Source: Ziziphus jujuba (taxonomy: Eukaryota > Streptophyta > Magnoliopsida > Rosales > Rhamnaceae). From it: 64,000 nucleotides of DNA. The notes beneath the pieces were generated by a model. That model worked only from the letters and a program-made list of their open reading frames with translations. It was not told where the DNA came from and searched no databases. Shown piece by piece: positions 24,832 to 37,523 of this stretch; position 1 is the stretch's first letter; the number at the start of each line of letters is the position of its first letter. The translations under genes and the position numbers were made by a program. The stretch is from contig NC_083379.1 of the NCBI RefSeq assembly GCF_031755915.1, positions 38,510,001 to 38,574,000 of the forward strand, given 5' to 3'.

Positions 24832-27006
24832 AAGTGTCTGCAATGGAATTGTTGTAAGTAGTTTTCATTTTAATGCATGTATAGGGGGTTCAATTTGTAT
24901 GGGTTGTTTAGGTTTCAGAGATAAGCTTGTGGTCATTGTTTTGGGCTGTGAAAGACCCATTTTAGTGTAGATCCAATTTAGTGTCTAGGGAATGGAAGTA
25001 AAAGAGAAAAAGAAAAGATTGAACTCCATTTCCATTATTGGTTTGGTTGCATTGATGTTTTGATTGGGTTTGATTGCCCTCATGATAAACATTTGGAGAA
25101 TGTTCTTCTAGCCCAGAAGTCATTACTTCAGTAGTATAAACAAAGAAAGTTACCATTTCTTGGTTGAAAAGAGAATACTTAAAACTAAAAAGAAAGCATA
25201 AAAAACATGTGGTATACACTAGAAATGCCTATGAATGGCTGATATAATCCATATTCTCTGTTATATTTGATTGTCCTGTTAGGCTGTTAAATACAGTCAA
25301 AACGACCACATTCTATTCAATCAGATTGAGAGTTTTCTCTGTAAACAAAATTAGAGTCCATATTCAATCTAACATTTCTACTACAATCACTGGGAAGAAA
25401 ACTTTGTTTTCGACTGATATAATATAAAGAGAAAAATTCAAAACTTTGTTTTTGACTGATATAATATAAAGAGAAAAATTCAAAACTTTGTTTTTGACTG
25501 ATATAATATAAAGAAAAAAATTCAAACTTCCTAAATGAAATTCATAATGTAAACTACATTCATATGTCTAATTAGATCTACAGTAATTAAATAAAGTTTA
25601 GGCCAAAGGGCAACATATGATTTTTCATTTTTTCTTTTTTTTTTTTTTAAAAAAAAAAGTGCAAGTCACCATTGAGTACAATAAAGGAACAGACAAAGCA
25701 ATTTGATACTTGAAAGAGACATTTAACCTACACAGATTATTTAAATTAATCTCATTTTTGTTACCCTTAAAAGAAGTTGGGAAAAGTCTTTTTCATTTCA
25801 ATTGTTTCCCCACAAGAATATATATATATATATATATATAGACCAGCTTAGCTAGAAAACAAAGTTTCCTTCAAGTTTCTTTACTCTTAGCTCTCACCAT
25901 TATTGACCTTTCATCCATGATGAAAGGTTTATTCCTTTTTCGTAAGTTTAAAACAGCTCCACTACCACATGAATTTGTCATTTTATTTCCATGATAAGTA
26001 ATTTATTTGTTAAAAAAGATAATCAAGTCTCTCTTCCTTATGGAGTTGGAACTTTGTCTGTAGTGTATTAAAAAAAAAATGGTAAAAATGAAAGAAAACA
26101 AAATGCATGGGAGCAATTATTTTATTGAAAACATTGGATTCTTGGTATGGAAAGAGCAGTTTGAGAATAGGCAATGAATTAAATCAGGCATCAAAGTAGT
26201 ACTAAACTAACACGTTGATGTTTGGGCAGAAAGAAAGTGGGGAAAAGCAAAGGAAAAAGTACAGGGTCTAAAAGAGGAGCAAGTGCAGAATCCCCACAAG
26301 GGAAGGTGGAATTTACCATGTCAGATTGTCAATTGAAAGAGAAATATTTTAGCAGGAAGATGCTCCCCAAGTGCGGTATATATACTTGCAAAGCACCAAA
26401 ATTTATTGGGTTTTGTGGACCATATATGGGGTTTTTTTGGCTTCCTGGTGCTCTTTCTTTTCATTTTAACATCGGTGTTTTTTTTTGCTTTGCAATTATG
26501 ATCTCATACCCCAATAGGTTTTAAATCTTCCCATTTCTTTGGGCAAACTAAAAATCCTTCATAGACCTCACCACTAGCTTTTTTTTTTTTTTTTTTGGTT
26601 AAATGTTCATTATTGGGTCGAAAATAACCCATAGGAAATCATCTTATTTTAATATCTAAATCTTAGTTGGCTTCATATTTCATCCAAAAACAATCTAATA
26701 GCAAAGTTAATAATTTTTGAACAGATACCCTTGGTTTGATTCTCTACCTCATTAAAAAATATATAAATATAAATTACATCAAAGCAAAATAAAATTAAAA
26801 AAGAATATATATTGCTACTTATACTGAGTTTTTTTTTTTGGGGAATTATTCACAGTGAGCTGTTGAAAGAGTAAAAGTAGGAATAGTCATTATAAAATAA
26901 CTTATTGAAGTGTATGACAAAAGAAACATGTCATGCCCTGTCCCATTTGTCGTCATTCATTTTCTTTGTTGTTGCAACTTGCATCCACTTGGAAAATTCA
27001 ACAAAA
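24832..27006. other. Spacer between S40 and GGPPS small-subunit genes
   Basis: AT-rich. It includes the S40 3' UTR, a triple 42-bp tandem repeat and a TA microsatellite near 25808-25840. The ORF at 26222-26524 (Lys-rich start, hydrophobic end) does not resemble a known protein. Confidence 0.55.
25398..25523. repeat. Tandem repeat, 42-bp unit, three copies
   Basis: Units at 25398-25439, 25440-25481 and 25482-25523, each starting aaaactttgttttcgactg or aaaactttgtttttgactg. The copies differ by only one or two bases, so the array is young. Confidence 0.95.
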
Positions 27007-27918
27007 CTATACACCAACAACAAAGCTAGAAATTGCCTCAACCTTTCCTCCCTCAAAATGTTGTAACTCTTTCAGTGCCAAATTTCTCAGTTCCTCCACA
27101 ACCCTCTCTAATTCTTTCTCTTTTTTCCCAACCCTATTCAAATAACCTTGCCTCATCCCCACATAAAGTCCATATTTCCTCAATTTCTCTATTTCCTCCT
27201 CACTTCCCCCTCCTAAAATTGCCCCGCATGCCGCCGCACACGCGTGCAGCTCACCTTCCTTTTTCTCACACGTGCGTTTAATCGTCGCCGCAAGACTCAC
27301 ATCGCTTAAACCTTCGCCGTCCGATTGTTCAACTAAAAACTCTTCATACAAACCTTCAACCACACCATTCGAGCCCATGGCACGTGCAATCTCGACGATA
27401 ACCCGTAGCACCCGATCGGAATTGTCTTGGGCCGGATCATCGGAATTAGCCAACAGCTCGAACCCAAAAGGGACCATTCCATCTGGAATTAGAAGCTGGA
27501 TGTTGGGTTTATGAGCATGGTGGATCATGGGCTTGGGTTTGGGCCTATCGGTCAACGGAAGATTCTCATGAGTAAATGTTGCGGCATGCATGAGATGCAA
27601 GGCAGAAGCTGCAGCCATGGCTTGGTCACGGTGGCCGCCGACGAGTTCACACGCCGCTATGCACAAAGCAGGCGCGGTGTTCTTCGGGGCCGAGAAGGTA
27701 AAATGGTGCACAGGCTCGAACACCGAAAGAGGTGGTCGTAAAGGGATGGCTTGCTTGAGATGGGCTTCTATATCGGCATTTATGGATGACCAGTGCGATT
27801 GATCCTGTTGGGACATTGTGATGATCATAGGAGAGTAACATAAGGATGGACGATTAGGATTTGATACAAATAGGTTATAGACTCTAGGGTGGCCATGAAG
27901 ATGAATATATGCTGCCAT
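27007..27918 (-). CDS. Heterodimeric geranyl(geranyl) diphosphate synthase small subunit, plastidial
   Basis: Intronless, 303 residues from the ATG at 27916-27918. It is a member of the trans-prenyltransferase fold. It carries both CxxxC motifs that mark GGPPS/GPPS small subunits and mediate pairing with the large subunit: Cys86-Cys90 in ALCIAACELVGG and Cys227-Cys231 in LHACAAACGAILGG. The first Asp-rich motif (DDxxxxD), which binds Mg and the allylic substrate, is absent; the matching place reads HENLPLTDRPKP. The second, near residue 205, is also not seen. The protein is therefore expected to be catalytically dead alone and to steer the large subunit towards GPP for monoterpenes or raise GGPP output. 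Residues 1 to about 50 look like a transit peptide. The frame stays open upstream to about 28044, but the first ATG of the cTP-like segment is used here. Confidence 0.88.
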   Translation of the reverse strand: MAAYIHLHGHPRVYNLFVSNPNRPSLCYSPMIITMSQQDQSHWSSINADIEAHLKQAIPLRPPLSVFEPVHHFTFSAPKNTAPALCIAACELVGGHRDQAMAAASALHLMHAATFTHENLPLTDRPKPKPMIHHAHKPNIQLLIPDGMVPFGFELLANSDDPAQDNSDRVLRVIVEIARAMGSNGVVEGLYEEFLVEQSDGEGLSDVSLAATIKRTCEKKEGELHACAAACGAILGGGSEEEIEKLRKYGLYVGMRQGYLNRVGKKEKELERVVEELRNLALKELQHFEGGKVEAISSFVVGV

Positions 27919-30900
27919 TAGAAGAAAAGCTATGGAATAGATAGAAGAGATTAAGAAGAAGAAGAAGAAAAAAGAAATAAAGGATGGAGCAAGCTTTGGG
28001 AGGTTGAGAGAGAAGTGGATTTTATCAGTAATGTTAGGTAGCAATTGCCTTGCCTCACCCTTATATTGTAATAGTTACATCTGTGGGTTATTATTTTTTT
28101 TTTCTGTTTGCAAAACACGTGACACACACATGATTTTTTGTTTCGATTTGTATATATATATATACTAATTAAAGTACATAATAGCTTTTTGGGGGGTTTT
28201 CTTTTTATTATTAAATGATTTGTCCGTGAATCTTTTTTTTTTATTTATATTTTTTATTTTTGGATGATTTTAAAATTACGACCGTTTTATTAAATTAAAT
28301 ATTTTGTCTATCATACAAAAACTAAAAATTTTTTATTTACATTGTCTGATATTCAAATTTTTTAATAAATTAATGTCGACCACAAAAAAAAAAAAAAAAA
28401 AAACCTTAATTGTGTGTAGAAATAGGCATATTTAATGTGCGTACATAATTAAAGGCAATAGATTTATGGTTTCGGAAAAGTCGATAGAATGAAATAGAAT
28501 CGTGCAAATGTGACATTGTTTGGGGGAAACGGCGTGCATAATTTTTAAGAGTGTATCATGTGTGTACTATTTTTGTTTGGGCACGCATTGGTTTCCATTT
28601 AGGCATTTAATATTTAAACACAAGGTGGATGTGGTCGGCCCATGTTTTCATTGACATTGGGATGTTGATATTTTAAAGATTAATTAATTAATTAATCAAA
28701 GTGCAGGGGCATAATTATGTGGAAAGGCAGGGGCAGTGACTCGGATGCTTTTTTTTGAACTAATTTGGCCTATTTTATATATTATAAAATATATTTTTCT
28801 GACTCTATACAGACACTGAGATGATCATGTCATTGTGGAGAGAGAGACACCTGTCTTCCAGCTTTTGGGTCTGTCGGATGCCGACGAGTTTCAATAATGC
28901 TAGAGTGTCAGATTTTTTAACTTATTTTACTGTCACTGATTTTACATGTGCTTGTTTTATATAATTATTAAGCAACGACAGTCTTTTTATCAAGTTAATT
29001 TGATAAACTAATTTAATGCCTCTAATATTACCTCCTTTGCCCGTGTTATAGACTTATCAATTGAGGGTCTCTGTCCCTTTTTTGTTTGTTTATTTTTAAT
29101 ACTGGGTCAAGGACTGCAAGATGATAAGTTTATTTAATCAGGCAGTCCTTTTTAATTATGCATGTTTATTGAATGATTAATATAATTCAAACAAAGAGTG
29201 GGTAGTTTTTCTAAGAAAATGATTTAATCAGTGTAACAATTTGACAATTAATATTATGTTGACTAGGGAAAACTGTTGGATTTATATCCAGAAGCAATTT
29301 AAATCGTTAATCAAGAGTCTTAATTAAAAATGGATCGTGAAATTTTCAAATTAACTCATTAAATGACAGAATCCATTTAACTGATTATTAAGATTAAAAA
29401 AAAAGCCCATTAACTGGATCCAATGTATTATAAAATTCTAGGAGGATTAGGTTAGCAATATATTTATACACTGCTTACTAGCTTTTAAAAATACATTTTT
29501 ACGTATTATTTTTTTGAGATTGAAAATCTCAGTAGAGAATCGAAAATACTTTGAGAGAAAAATAGAAATTGTGAGTTTAAAAGTATTTTTTAGATTAACT
29601 TTTTTGTTTCTTTTGTGATCAGATGCACGTGCCCACACACAGATCTATCACTAGAGAATAGTTTGGAAGATTCTGCGCATGACGGTTAGTAAAATAATGA
29701 ATAATGACATTATTTATCACATGCTTTATTCAGTATAGATCAGACTTTCGTTGTGTATATGATACGAGCAAAAATGTCATTCATATTTTATCCAAAAAGA
29801 TAAATGATCCAAACTGATGACCATGTGAGGTTGAACATTTTTCGTAATTAGGCATTGTGAAAGTTGGAATACTAATCAAATAATTTTATTTGTTATTATT
29901 GATGAACAATTATCAATATCAAAAAAAAATTAAATAGTTATAATTAAGAGATTTAATTTTAAAATTTTAATAAAAAATAAAATTAAATATTTTAATTTAA
30001 ATTTTATTATATGAGATTTTCACCAATATAAAAAATATCAAGATTCATAATAATAATTTTATTATTATTATTATTATTATTATTGTTAAATCCAAGAAAC
30101 ATATATATGTGCCTCTATAAAAAAAAAAGAAAAAAGAAAAAAGAACAATATATATGTGCCATTTTAAAATCCAATTTGGCGCTATGTAATGGACAAAAAA
30201 ATAACTTTATCTTATTTATGTATTTTCTTTCTATATATATATTTATATATATATATAATTCATAAGGCATAATTAAGTTTTGTTCTTCTAATTATAACTG
30301 TCTCCCAAATTGAGTTAAAGCTAATATAACGACGTAACATGTGTTAAGGTTACTTATACATTAGTATTTTTTATTTTGAAACAATTATATTTTTAACTCT
30401 TAAATTTAAAATGTTTTAATTTCCATCTTTAAATTTTAATTTGTTCTTATAAACAGTGATTTACTTAATCAATACATTCCTGTTTGACCCCAAAAAAAAA
30501 AAATTTGCTACATTTTGATTGAATTTTATTTTTTGGTTAATAGTTACTTACAATTCTATAAAATTTAATGAATATTAAAGTGCAATATATTTCAATTTAG
30601 GCCTATTATTTTTAATTTATTATAATTTAAATCTTTAATTTTTAAAACAATTGCATTTTAATACTCTTATCTTATATCGTTGTTTGTTAAAAAATCTAAT
30701 TGAAAAAAACAACTTTTTTTAAACTAAAAGATTATAAAATACAGTTACTCCTACGCGTTACGAATGAAACTTTAGTAGTTTAATTGATAATTGTTTTGAT
30801 TAAAAAAATAGGGGGGGACCCAAAAAAAAAAAAATTTGAGTCGGTAACAACCCACCAACCCAGTTTCTTTGTTTCCTTTAGATCCTATTTTCGATACTGT

Positions 30901-31195
30901 CGTGCATTTCTAGTGAGTTCGGCAGAGCCGAAGCAGTCTCTTGCCACGGTTCATATTTTGTCATGTATTTTTGAGTGCCTTATTACCGCAAAAATAAAAA
31001 AAGAAGAAGGTATTTTTGAGTGACTGGATCTGTCCAATTATAAAAAGATAATAATAAAAAATTATGCCGTTTGCCCAAAAAATAAAATAAAATAAAACAA
31101 CCGGGCCGGCACAGCACGTAACAGTGCTACAAATAATCATTCTTATTTAATCGTCTTAGCTAGATTGGATTTTACCTGTAGGCTGTTTGTCAATA

Positions 31196-31198
<3 letters not shown>

Positions 31199-31259
<61 letters not shown>
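31199..31259. repeat. (AT)n microsatellite, about 30 units
   Basis: Uninterrupted alternating AT for about 60 bp. Confidence 0.97.
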
Positions 31260-31262
<3 letters not shown>

Positions 31263-31315
31263 GGATTGTCTACAACTTTTAATGCTAAATAATCTTTATA
31301 TATATATATATAGAG

Positions 31316-31458
31316 AATAATTTTATGATACAGTTTATTTATATGCAGATCCATATTAAAATTAATATTTTTTAAAAAAAATATATCAATTTTGTTTTGT
31401 ATATATAACAACAAAAATCAATTTTAATACGGTCTGCATACAAACGGTTCACGTTGTA
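31316..31458. mobile_element. Fold-back element related to the MITE family at 22 kb
   Basis: The left arm (cagtttatttatatgcagat, then ccatattaaaattaat) is the imperfect inverse of the right arm (caattttaatacggtctgca, then tacaaacggttcacg). The core words (atgcagaycc, cagttt or ccgttt) and the flanking gaataatttt resemble the elements at 21974 and 22941. It is more decayed. Confidence 0.55.
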
Positions 31459-32748
31459 AACTCAACCTATATTTATATCCCTCACGCTATCATAATTATA
31501 ATTATATGTTTTACTTTTTGCCCATAATATTCAATCGAGGAGAATGGAAGGAAGCCAATTTCTATCATTTTGTGATTCAAGGTTGTGGGTGTGAATTTTG
31601 ATAAGCTTCGTTTACGTTTCGTGATGTATTTCATCATGCTGAAATTGTAAATGAGAAAGAGGATTACAGAGATATCATATTATTTTGTCTTAACACCGAC
31701 AAAGCTGTAAGATAGGTTTGACAACGGTGTACTGATCTAAATAATTTTTGGACTGATAAATTTCAACAAGCCCATTTTTTAATTTCATTAAAAAGAAAAA
31801 AGAAAAAAAAAATCGATGAAAAGACAAAAAAAATAAAAAAAAAATCTCCAAATTAATTGTAATTTACTTTTTTTATATATGGAATGTTTATTGTGTATTT
31901 TCTTAATGATCGAATATTATCACCTAGTAAATTTGTTTTTTTCATAATAAGACATGCATAAATTATTTTTCATTATACAATCATATATACCGATTAAAAA
32001 ACATATATATATATATATATATAGATATATATAGGTGTCATTTGTTAATATAGTTGATTTTTAGTTTTTATTTTAGTTTTTATTTTTCCTATTTAAATTG
32101 TATATAATTTGTTCATATCAAATACTAATTAATGGTAGCTAAAATATACTATGCATCTTAATTAACATTACATGGAGGAAAAAAAAAAAAAACATAAATA
32201 CCAAATTAAATATAATTTTAAATTATGTTGATTTTTGTTTTCTTTTTCTTCATTCAAATTTATAGTCGTTTAAAATGTCTAATAAACTAAAAATAATACT
32301 ATAAAAACTATTTAGTCTACCAACACGTTTATTAAAAGTATATTTTTCATTATTTGATTGGTTTATATATTTATTTTTTCAATAATTCATTTTATCATTT
32401 TTAGATTATATTAACATGTTAACCAATCAATTAGCAGAATATATTTTTTTGGTAAATTATATTGGTAGACTAAATGGTGTTTATGGTATTAATCATAAAC
32501 TCAAATTATTAGTAATGAATATTTGAAATGAACAAATTACACATAATTAAATAGGGAAAAAAAAAAAACTAAAAACTAACCACACATTAACAAACAACAT
32601 TATATTTTTTTTTAATATAAATATATTTGGATTTGTTTTTGGAAAACTATCTCCTAGTACTCATTACACTAGCTACACTTGATAGTTAACCAGTTACAAT
32701 ATCGGGATTTGGATCTTCTACTGATTTTTTTAGTTTTTGTTTATGCTT

Positions 32749-32931
32749 TAAAGAGAATAGCACAATGAATAATGAAATAGAGGAAAACACTTATTATTAG
32801 TGTTAACTGATAGCCAAAAATATATACACAGAGTTGTTACAAGAGATATAGGTAGCTATAAGGATACAAGCTTATCCAACACTACAACAAATAGAGATAA
32901 GCACAAGATATGAAAGAGTTAATCCTTATTA
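32749..32931 (-). repeat. 3' LTR of the copia element (183 bp)
   Basis: Direct repeat of 37336-37518 with five substitutions. It is preceded on the coding strand by the polypurine tract. Confidence 0.95.
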
Positions 32932-33033
32932 TGCCCCCTCAAGATTATAGGGCGCTGGCGCACATTAATCTTGGACCAAAGAGGAAGAAAAGGTTGCCTA
33001 GACAGAGGCTTGGTGAGCACATTAACCAGCTGA

Positions 33034-36000
33034 TCACCACTGGCAACATGCACAACCATTTTGGACCCTCTCACGCATAAAATGAAAATCTGCAGCAACA
33101 TGCTTCTTCTTTGAATGGAAAATAGAATTAAAGTAGAGGTAAGTAGCATCAAGATTATCACAATACACAACCGGTGGATCCAGGGATGAGACACCAAGCT
33201 CATTGAGGAGAGATCGAAGCCAAGACAATTCAGCAGTGGCATTGGCAGCAGCTCTATATTCAGCCTCAGTAGAAGATCGGGACACAGATTTTTACTTTTT
33301 GGAGGACCAAGAGATTGGATTTCCTCCAAGAAAAACAATGTAGGCAGTGGTGGAGCAACGATCATCTTTATCCCCTGCCCAATCTGCATCAGAGAAGGCA
33401 TGTAAAGTAAGTGGCGATGATCGTCGAAGAAATAAGCTAAGGTCACTCATACCCCGTAGATAACGCAAGAGGCGCTTGAGAGCACTCCAATGGATGTCAG
33501 TAGAATGCATATATTGAGCAAGTTTGATGACTAAGTATGCAATATCTAGCCGGGTGATTGATAAATATTGCAAGCTGCCCACTATTTGCCGAAAACCTAT
33601 AAAGTTGGCCAGCGGAGTACCATTATGTGCAGAAAGCATCTCACCAGAAGCAAGAGGAGTAGCTGCTGGTTTGGCATTAGTCATATTTGTAATTGAAGAA
33701 GATCAAGAACATACTACTGTTGGGAAAGTAGAAGACCAGACTTGGAAGGAAGAACCTTAACACCCAGGAAATAGTGAAGGTTACCTAAGTCTTTGAGAGA
33801 AAAACGACCTGCAAGAGCAGATATAAAAGACTGCAAAAAACCAGTATCATTCCTGGTTAAGACAATGTCATCCACATATACAAGTAGATAGAAAATGAAC
33901 TTATCAGACCAAAAGAAGAAGAGGGAGCCGTCGGAAACAGAGTTGCATAAACCAACTTAAAGAAGAAAACCTTTAAGAGCATTATACCAAGTCCGTGGGG
34001 CCTGCTTTAAACCATAAATGGATTTCTTGAGTTTATAGACATGTGTGGGATGATTTAAGTCAATGAAACCAGCAGGCTGTTGCATAAAAACCTCCTCATC
34101 CAAGCTACCATTTAAGAAAGCATTGTTGAGATCCAACTGTCTAATCAGCCAATCATGAGCTAAAGCAATGCTCAAAACAACTCTAATGGTAGTAAGTTTG
34201 ATTATGGGACTGAAGTAAACCCTTTGGCAACTAAACGAGCTTTCAACCATTCCACAGACCCATCAGGATTACGTTTGATCCAAAATACCCATTTACTTCC
34301 CACAACATTGTGCTGAGATTGGAGAGGAACAAGCTCCCATGTATCATTCTGCAGTAAGGCATTATATTCCTTATCCATAGCAGCACACCAAGCAGGAATA
34401 GATAAGGCCTTGGAAATAGATTTGGGTTCTTCAAGAGAGTCCGAAGAATCAATGGTGGCCACGAAAAACTGGCATTTTGGTTTGAAAATTTGGTTGAGGG
34501 ACTTGGTTTTCATGGCATGGGTTCTCTTGGGAGGGGACAGCGGAGAAGAGATGGAGGGTAACGGGGAGTGCAAAGGTGATGGTCGATGAGGTGAAGAAGA
34601 CGTTGGTTAGTGTGGTGGTGAGTTGCAAATGGGGCTAGACAACTACGGAGAGGACCCACAGACAGATGAAGAGGAATGGTGTACACGGTTGGTCCGAGAG
34701 AGGGAAAGTGGAGTTGAACGTGGACTCTACATGGGTGTAATATCTGATGTGGAGGAAGAAGAATTATTTTTGGAATTGGAGAATAGAGAGGATTGATGTA
34801 AAAAAGAAGGAGATGAGGTAGTAAACGACAGTAGTTGATGTGGAGGAGCCATAAAACTAGGAGAAGAAGAAGGTGATTGAGGTGGAGAAGGAAAAGGATC
34901 CTTGGCATTAAGAAGAGATTGGAATGGAAAGACATGTTCTACAAAGGTGACAATGCGAGAGATAAAGACAATATCTTGAGTTGGAGAAAAACATCTATAT
35001 CCACTATTGGAAGGTAAGTATCCTAAGAAAACACATGACTTGGAGGAGAACTATAATTTATGGGAATTATATGGTCGAAGAAATGGATAATAGAGACAAC
35101 CAAAGGTACGTAGAAAATTATAATTGGGTAATTATTTAAATAATTTTTGAAAAGGGGATTGCTTTTGTAAAGTAATAGTGGTCATCCTATTAATAAGAAA
35201 CATGGTAGTTTGGAAAGCATAGGACCAAAATTTTAAAAGTAAGTTGGCATGTGAAACTAAAGCTAGACCAGTTTCACGAATATGCCTATGACGACATTCG
35301 GCAAAACCATTTTGTTCTGGTGTATAGCGGGTAGTTAAAAAATGTGAAATCCCATGGGTAGAAAAAAAAGTTTTTAATTTGATGAATTCCCCGCCATTGT
35401 CAGAATAAAAAAAAAATTATTTTTGTTTGAAAGAATTTTGTTACAACCTTTTTAAATTTGACAAAAACTGAGAAAACATCAGATTTATTTTTTAAAGGAA
35501 ACAACCATATATACTTAGTAAAGTGATCAACAAAAAGCACATAATAGTTAAACCCATCATGAGATTTTAGTTTTAAAGTTCGCCACACATCAGAATAAAT
35601 CAATAGAAGAGGTCTAGAACTGCTCATAGAAGACACACAGAAAGGTAATTTGTGTGCTTTATTACAGGCACATGCATTACAATTAAAATCTTTGAAATGA
35701 GACACAAGAAGACAAAACTAAGACACCATGTTCCGTAAGACCTTGAAAGAGGGATGACCCAAACGAGAGTGCCAGTCAGATAGAGATACTTTATTAGCTT
35801 GAAAGACAATCGGAGAGATAGAGGAGGAGGGCCATTCATAAACACCATTATTGTGTGGTCCTTGAAGCAGTACTGACCCCATATGCAAATCCTTAACCAA
35901 AAAACAGTGCGGCAAAAATTCAATAGAAGCATTATTTGTTTGACAAAATTTAGAAACAGACAAAATGTTTCGTTTCATTTTAGGAACACAAAGGATATCA

Positions 36001-37272
36001 AATAACAAAAAGGACTTTTGTGGAGTTTGGAGAGATGTAGAACCTGTATGAGTTATGGATAGTTTATTACCATTTCCCACTAAAATTTCATCAGTTCCAT
36101 CATACTCTGAGTGAATTGCAAGGTTCTAGAAGTCCATGGCTACATAGTGGGAAGCTCCTGAATCAAGTAACCATGGTGAATTTGAAGAAGAAGAAGAAGG
36201 TGGTGGTTGTCCAAGAATGCTAGGGCCAATGGGGTTAGCGTGATAAGCAAGAGGAGGTGGACGAGGCCGAAAACCTGGTGGATTAGAACGGGATGGCGAA
36301 TATGTCCACTGCTGCTTAAGAGATGAATAGAATTTTGCAGAATGACTAATTTGATCACACAACTGACGTTTTCCTCTATATATGGATGCACGACCAAAAG
36401 GTGGAGACCTCACAGATGAAGCATGGGCAACTAATTGAGGAGATGACTTAGATCCTTTCCGTGAGAAGGTTAGCCTAGAGGAGGAACGATTGGCCACATG
36501 TGCTGTGATAGGAGTTGTAACAGATGAAAGAGAAATCCGTTTGAGATAGGAATCATACTCGATCAACTGCTAGATAGGAATCATACTCGATCAGCTGCTC
36601 ATGAAGATCATCAAACGAAATAGTAGAGTCTATGGTGCGATAAGCAGTAGAAATGTCTTTGAAGGCAGAGGATAAGCCATTTAGAACATAGGGAATGAGA
36701 TCTTCATCCGAAACTAGGGAGCAAAGTAGTGCTAGCTCATTGGTGGCAGTTCGAATTTCAAGAAGATACTCGATGATGTTTCGATGACCTTGGGCCTGAA
36801 TAAGACGTTCTCGAAGTCTCCTTATATGAGATCGAGAAGGTTTGGCAAAATGGGTTGCCAGTCTCTTCCATGCACCAGAAGAAGTTTCAACGCCAGAAAC
36901 CAAATACTAGACTTCCGGCATGAGAGAAGCTTGAATAGCATTGAGCAAGAATTTATCTTGCCGAATCCAAAAAGAATACTGAGGATTTGGTATGATGACA
37001 GTACCAGAATCAGTTATTTCAGTGATTGTCGGTGGAGGACACGGATACAATTCATCAACAAAACCTAATAGATCATAGGCAGTTAAAAGAGAATCAAATT
37101 GAGCTCTCCATGGAAAGTAGGTAGTAGCTATAAGCTTTAAGGGTGCCTGAGAAGCAACATTCAAAACAACAAGATTTTGGCCATGAATAGATGGTTCGGT
37201 TAAAACAACAACAGAGGAAGTGGGATCAGTTTTAACTGCAGAAGAAGAAAGAGCAGATGGGTTGTGAGCCAT
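33034..37272 (-). pseudogene. Degenerate copia gag-pol of the 32.7-37.5 kb element
   Basis: The start is ATG 37270-37272 (MAHNPSAL). Gag is broken by an in-frame TAG at 36907-36909 and by a 28-bp tandem duplication at 36543-36598. The nucleocapsid knuckle has lost cysteines (RQLCDQISHSAKFY). Protease keeps LDSGASHYV (about 36140-36165), followed by a TAG in AMDF*NLAI. GAG-pre-integrase reads WHSRLGHPS (about 35750), followed by the integrase core (about 35100-35700, including TRYTPEQNGFAE). RT covers about 34400-33850 with DLNNAFLNG and an intact YVDD at 33868-33879. RNase H includes DADWAGDKDDR and [11 protein letters not shown] (about 33280). Several stops and shifts make it non-autonomous. 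Confidence 0.9.
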
Positions 37273-37335
37273 GAGGATGCTAGAAAGAGATTGTGAAAAA
37301 AAAAAACTCGTTGGAGTAGGAGGGCTCTGATACCA

Positions 37336-37518
37336 TAAAGAGAATAGCACAATGAATAATGAAATAGAGGAAAACACTTATTATTAATGTTAACTGATAG
37401 CCAAAAATATATACACAAAGTTGTTACAAGAGATATAGGTAGCTATAAGGGTACAAACTTATCCAACACTCCAACAAATAGAGATAAGCACAAGATATGA
37501 AAGAGTTAATCCTTATTA
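37336..37518 (-). repeat. 5' LTR of the copia element (183 bp)
   Basis: Direct repeat of 32749-32931. The primer-binding site starts at the adjacent base, which fixes the inner boundary. Confidence 0.95.
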
Positions 37519-37523
37519 TGCTT

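Larger units (their letters stand above)
27919..32748. other. Spacer from the GGPPS small-subunit gene to the copia element
   Basis: About 4.8 kb of very AT-rich DNA holding the GGPPS small-subunit promoter, a fold-back element and a long AT microsatellite (separate entries). I see no coding region with recognisable protein. Confidence 0.55.
32749..37518 (-). mobile_element. Ty1/copia LTR retrotransposon with TA...TA LTR ends
   Basis: The element is 4770 bp with direct repeats of 183 bp at both ends and the exact 5-bp duplication TGCTT at 32744-32748 and 37519-37523. On the coding strand each LTR begins TAATAAGG and ends TCTTTA. The primer-binding site TGGTATCAGAGC (initiator Met tRNA type) touches the 5' LTR at 37324-37335. 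The polypurine tract GAGGGGGCA touches the 3' LTR at about 32932-32940. Domain order gag, protease, integrase, RT, RNase H is copia. The LTRs differ at five positions (about 2.7 percent), so the insertion is moderately young. Small size and short LTRs suggest an Ale/Retrofit-like clade, which is a guess. Confidence 0.95.

Noticed and set aside
26222..26524. Lys-rich ORF, possibly a small basic protein
   Set aside because: It opens at a non-ATG codon, changes from Lys-rich to hydrophobic without domain logic, and resembles nothing I know.
27033..27802. Plus-strand ORFs opposite the GGPPS small subunit
   Set aside because: Antisense shadows in a GC-richer coding region.
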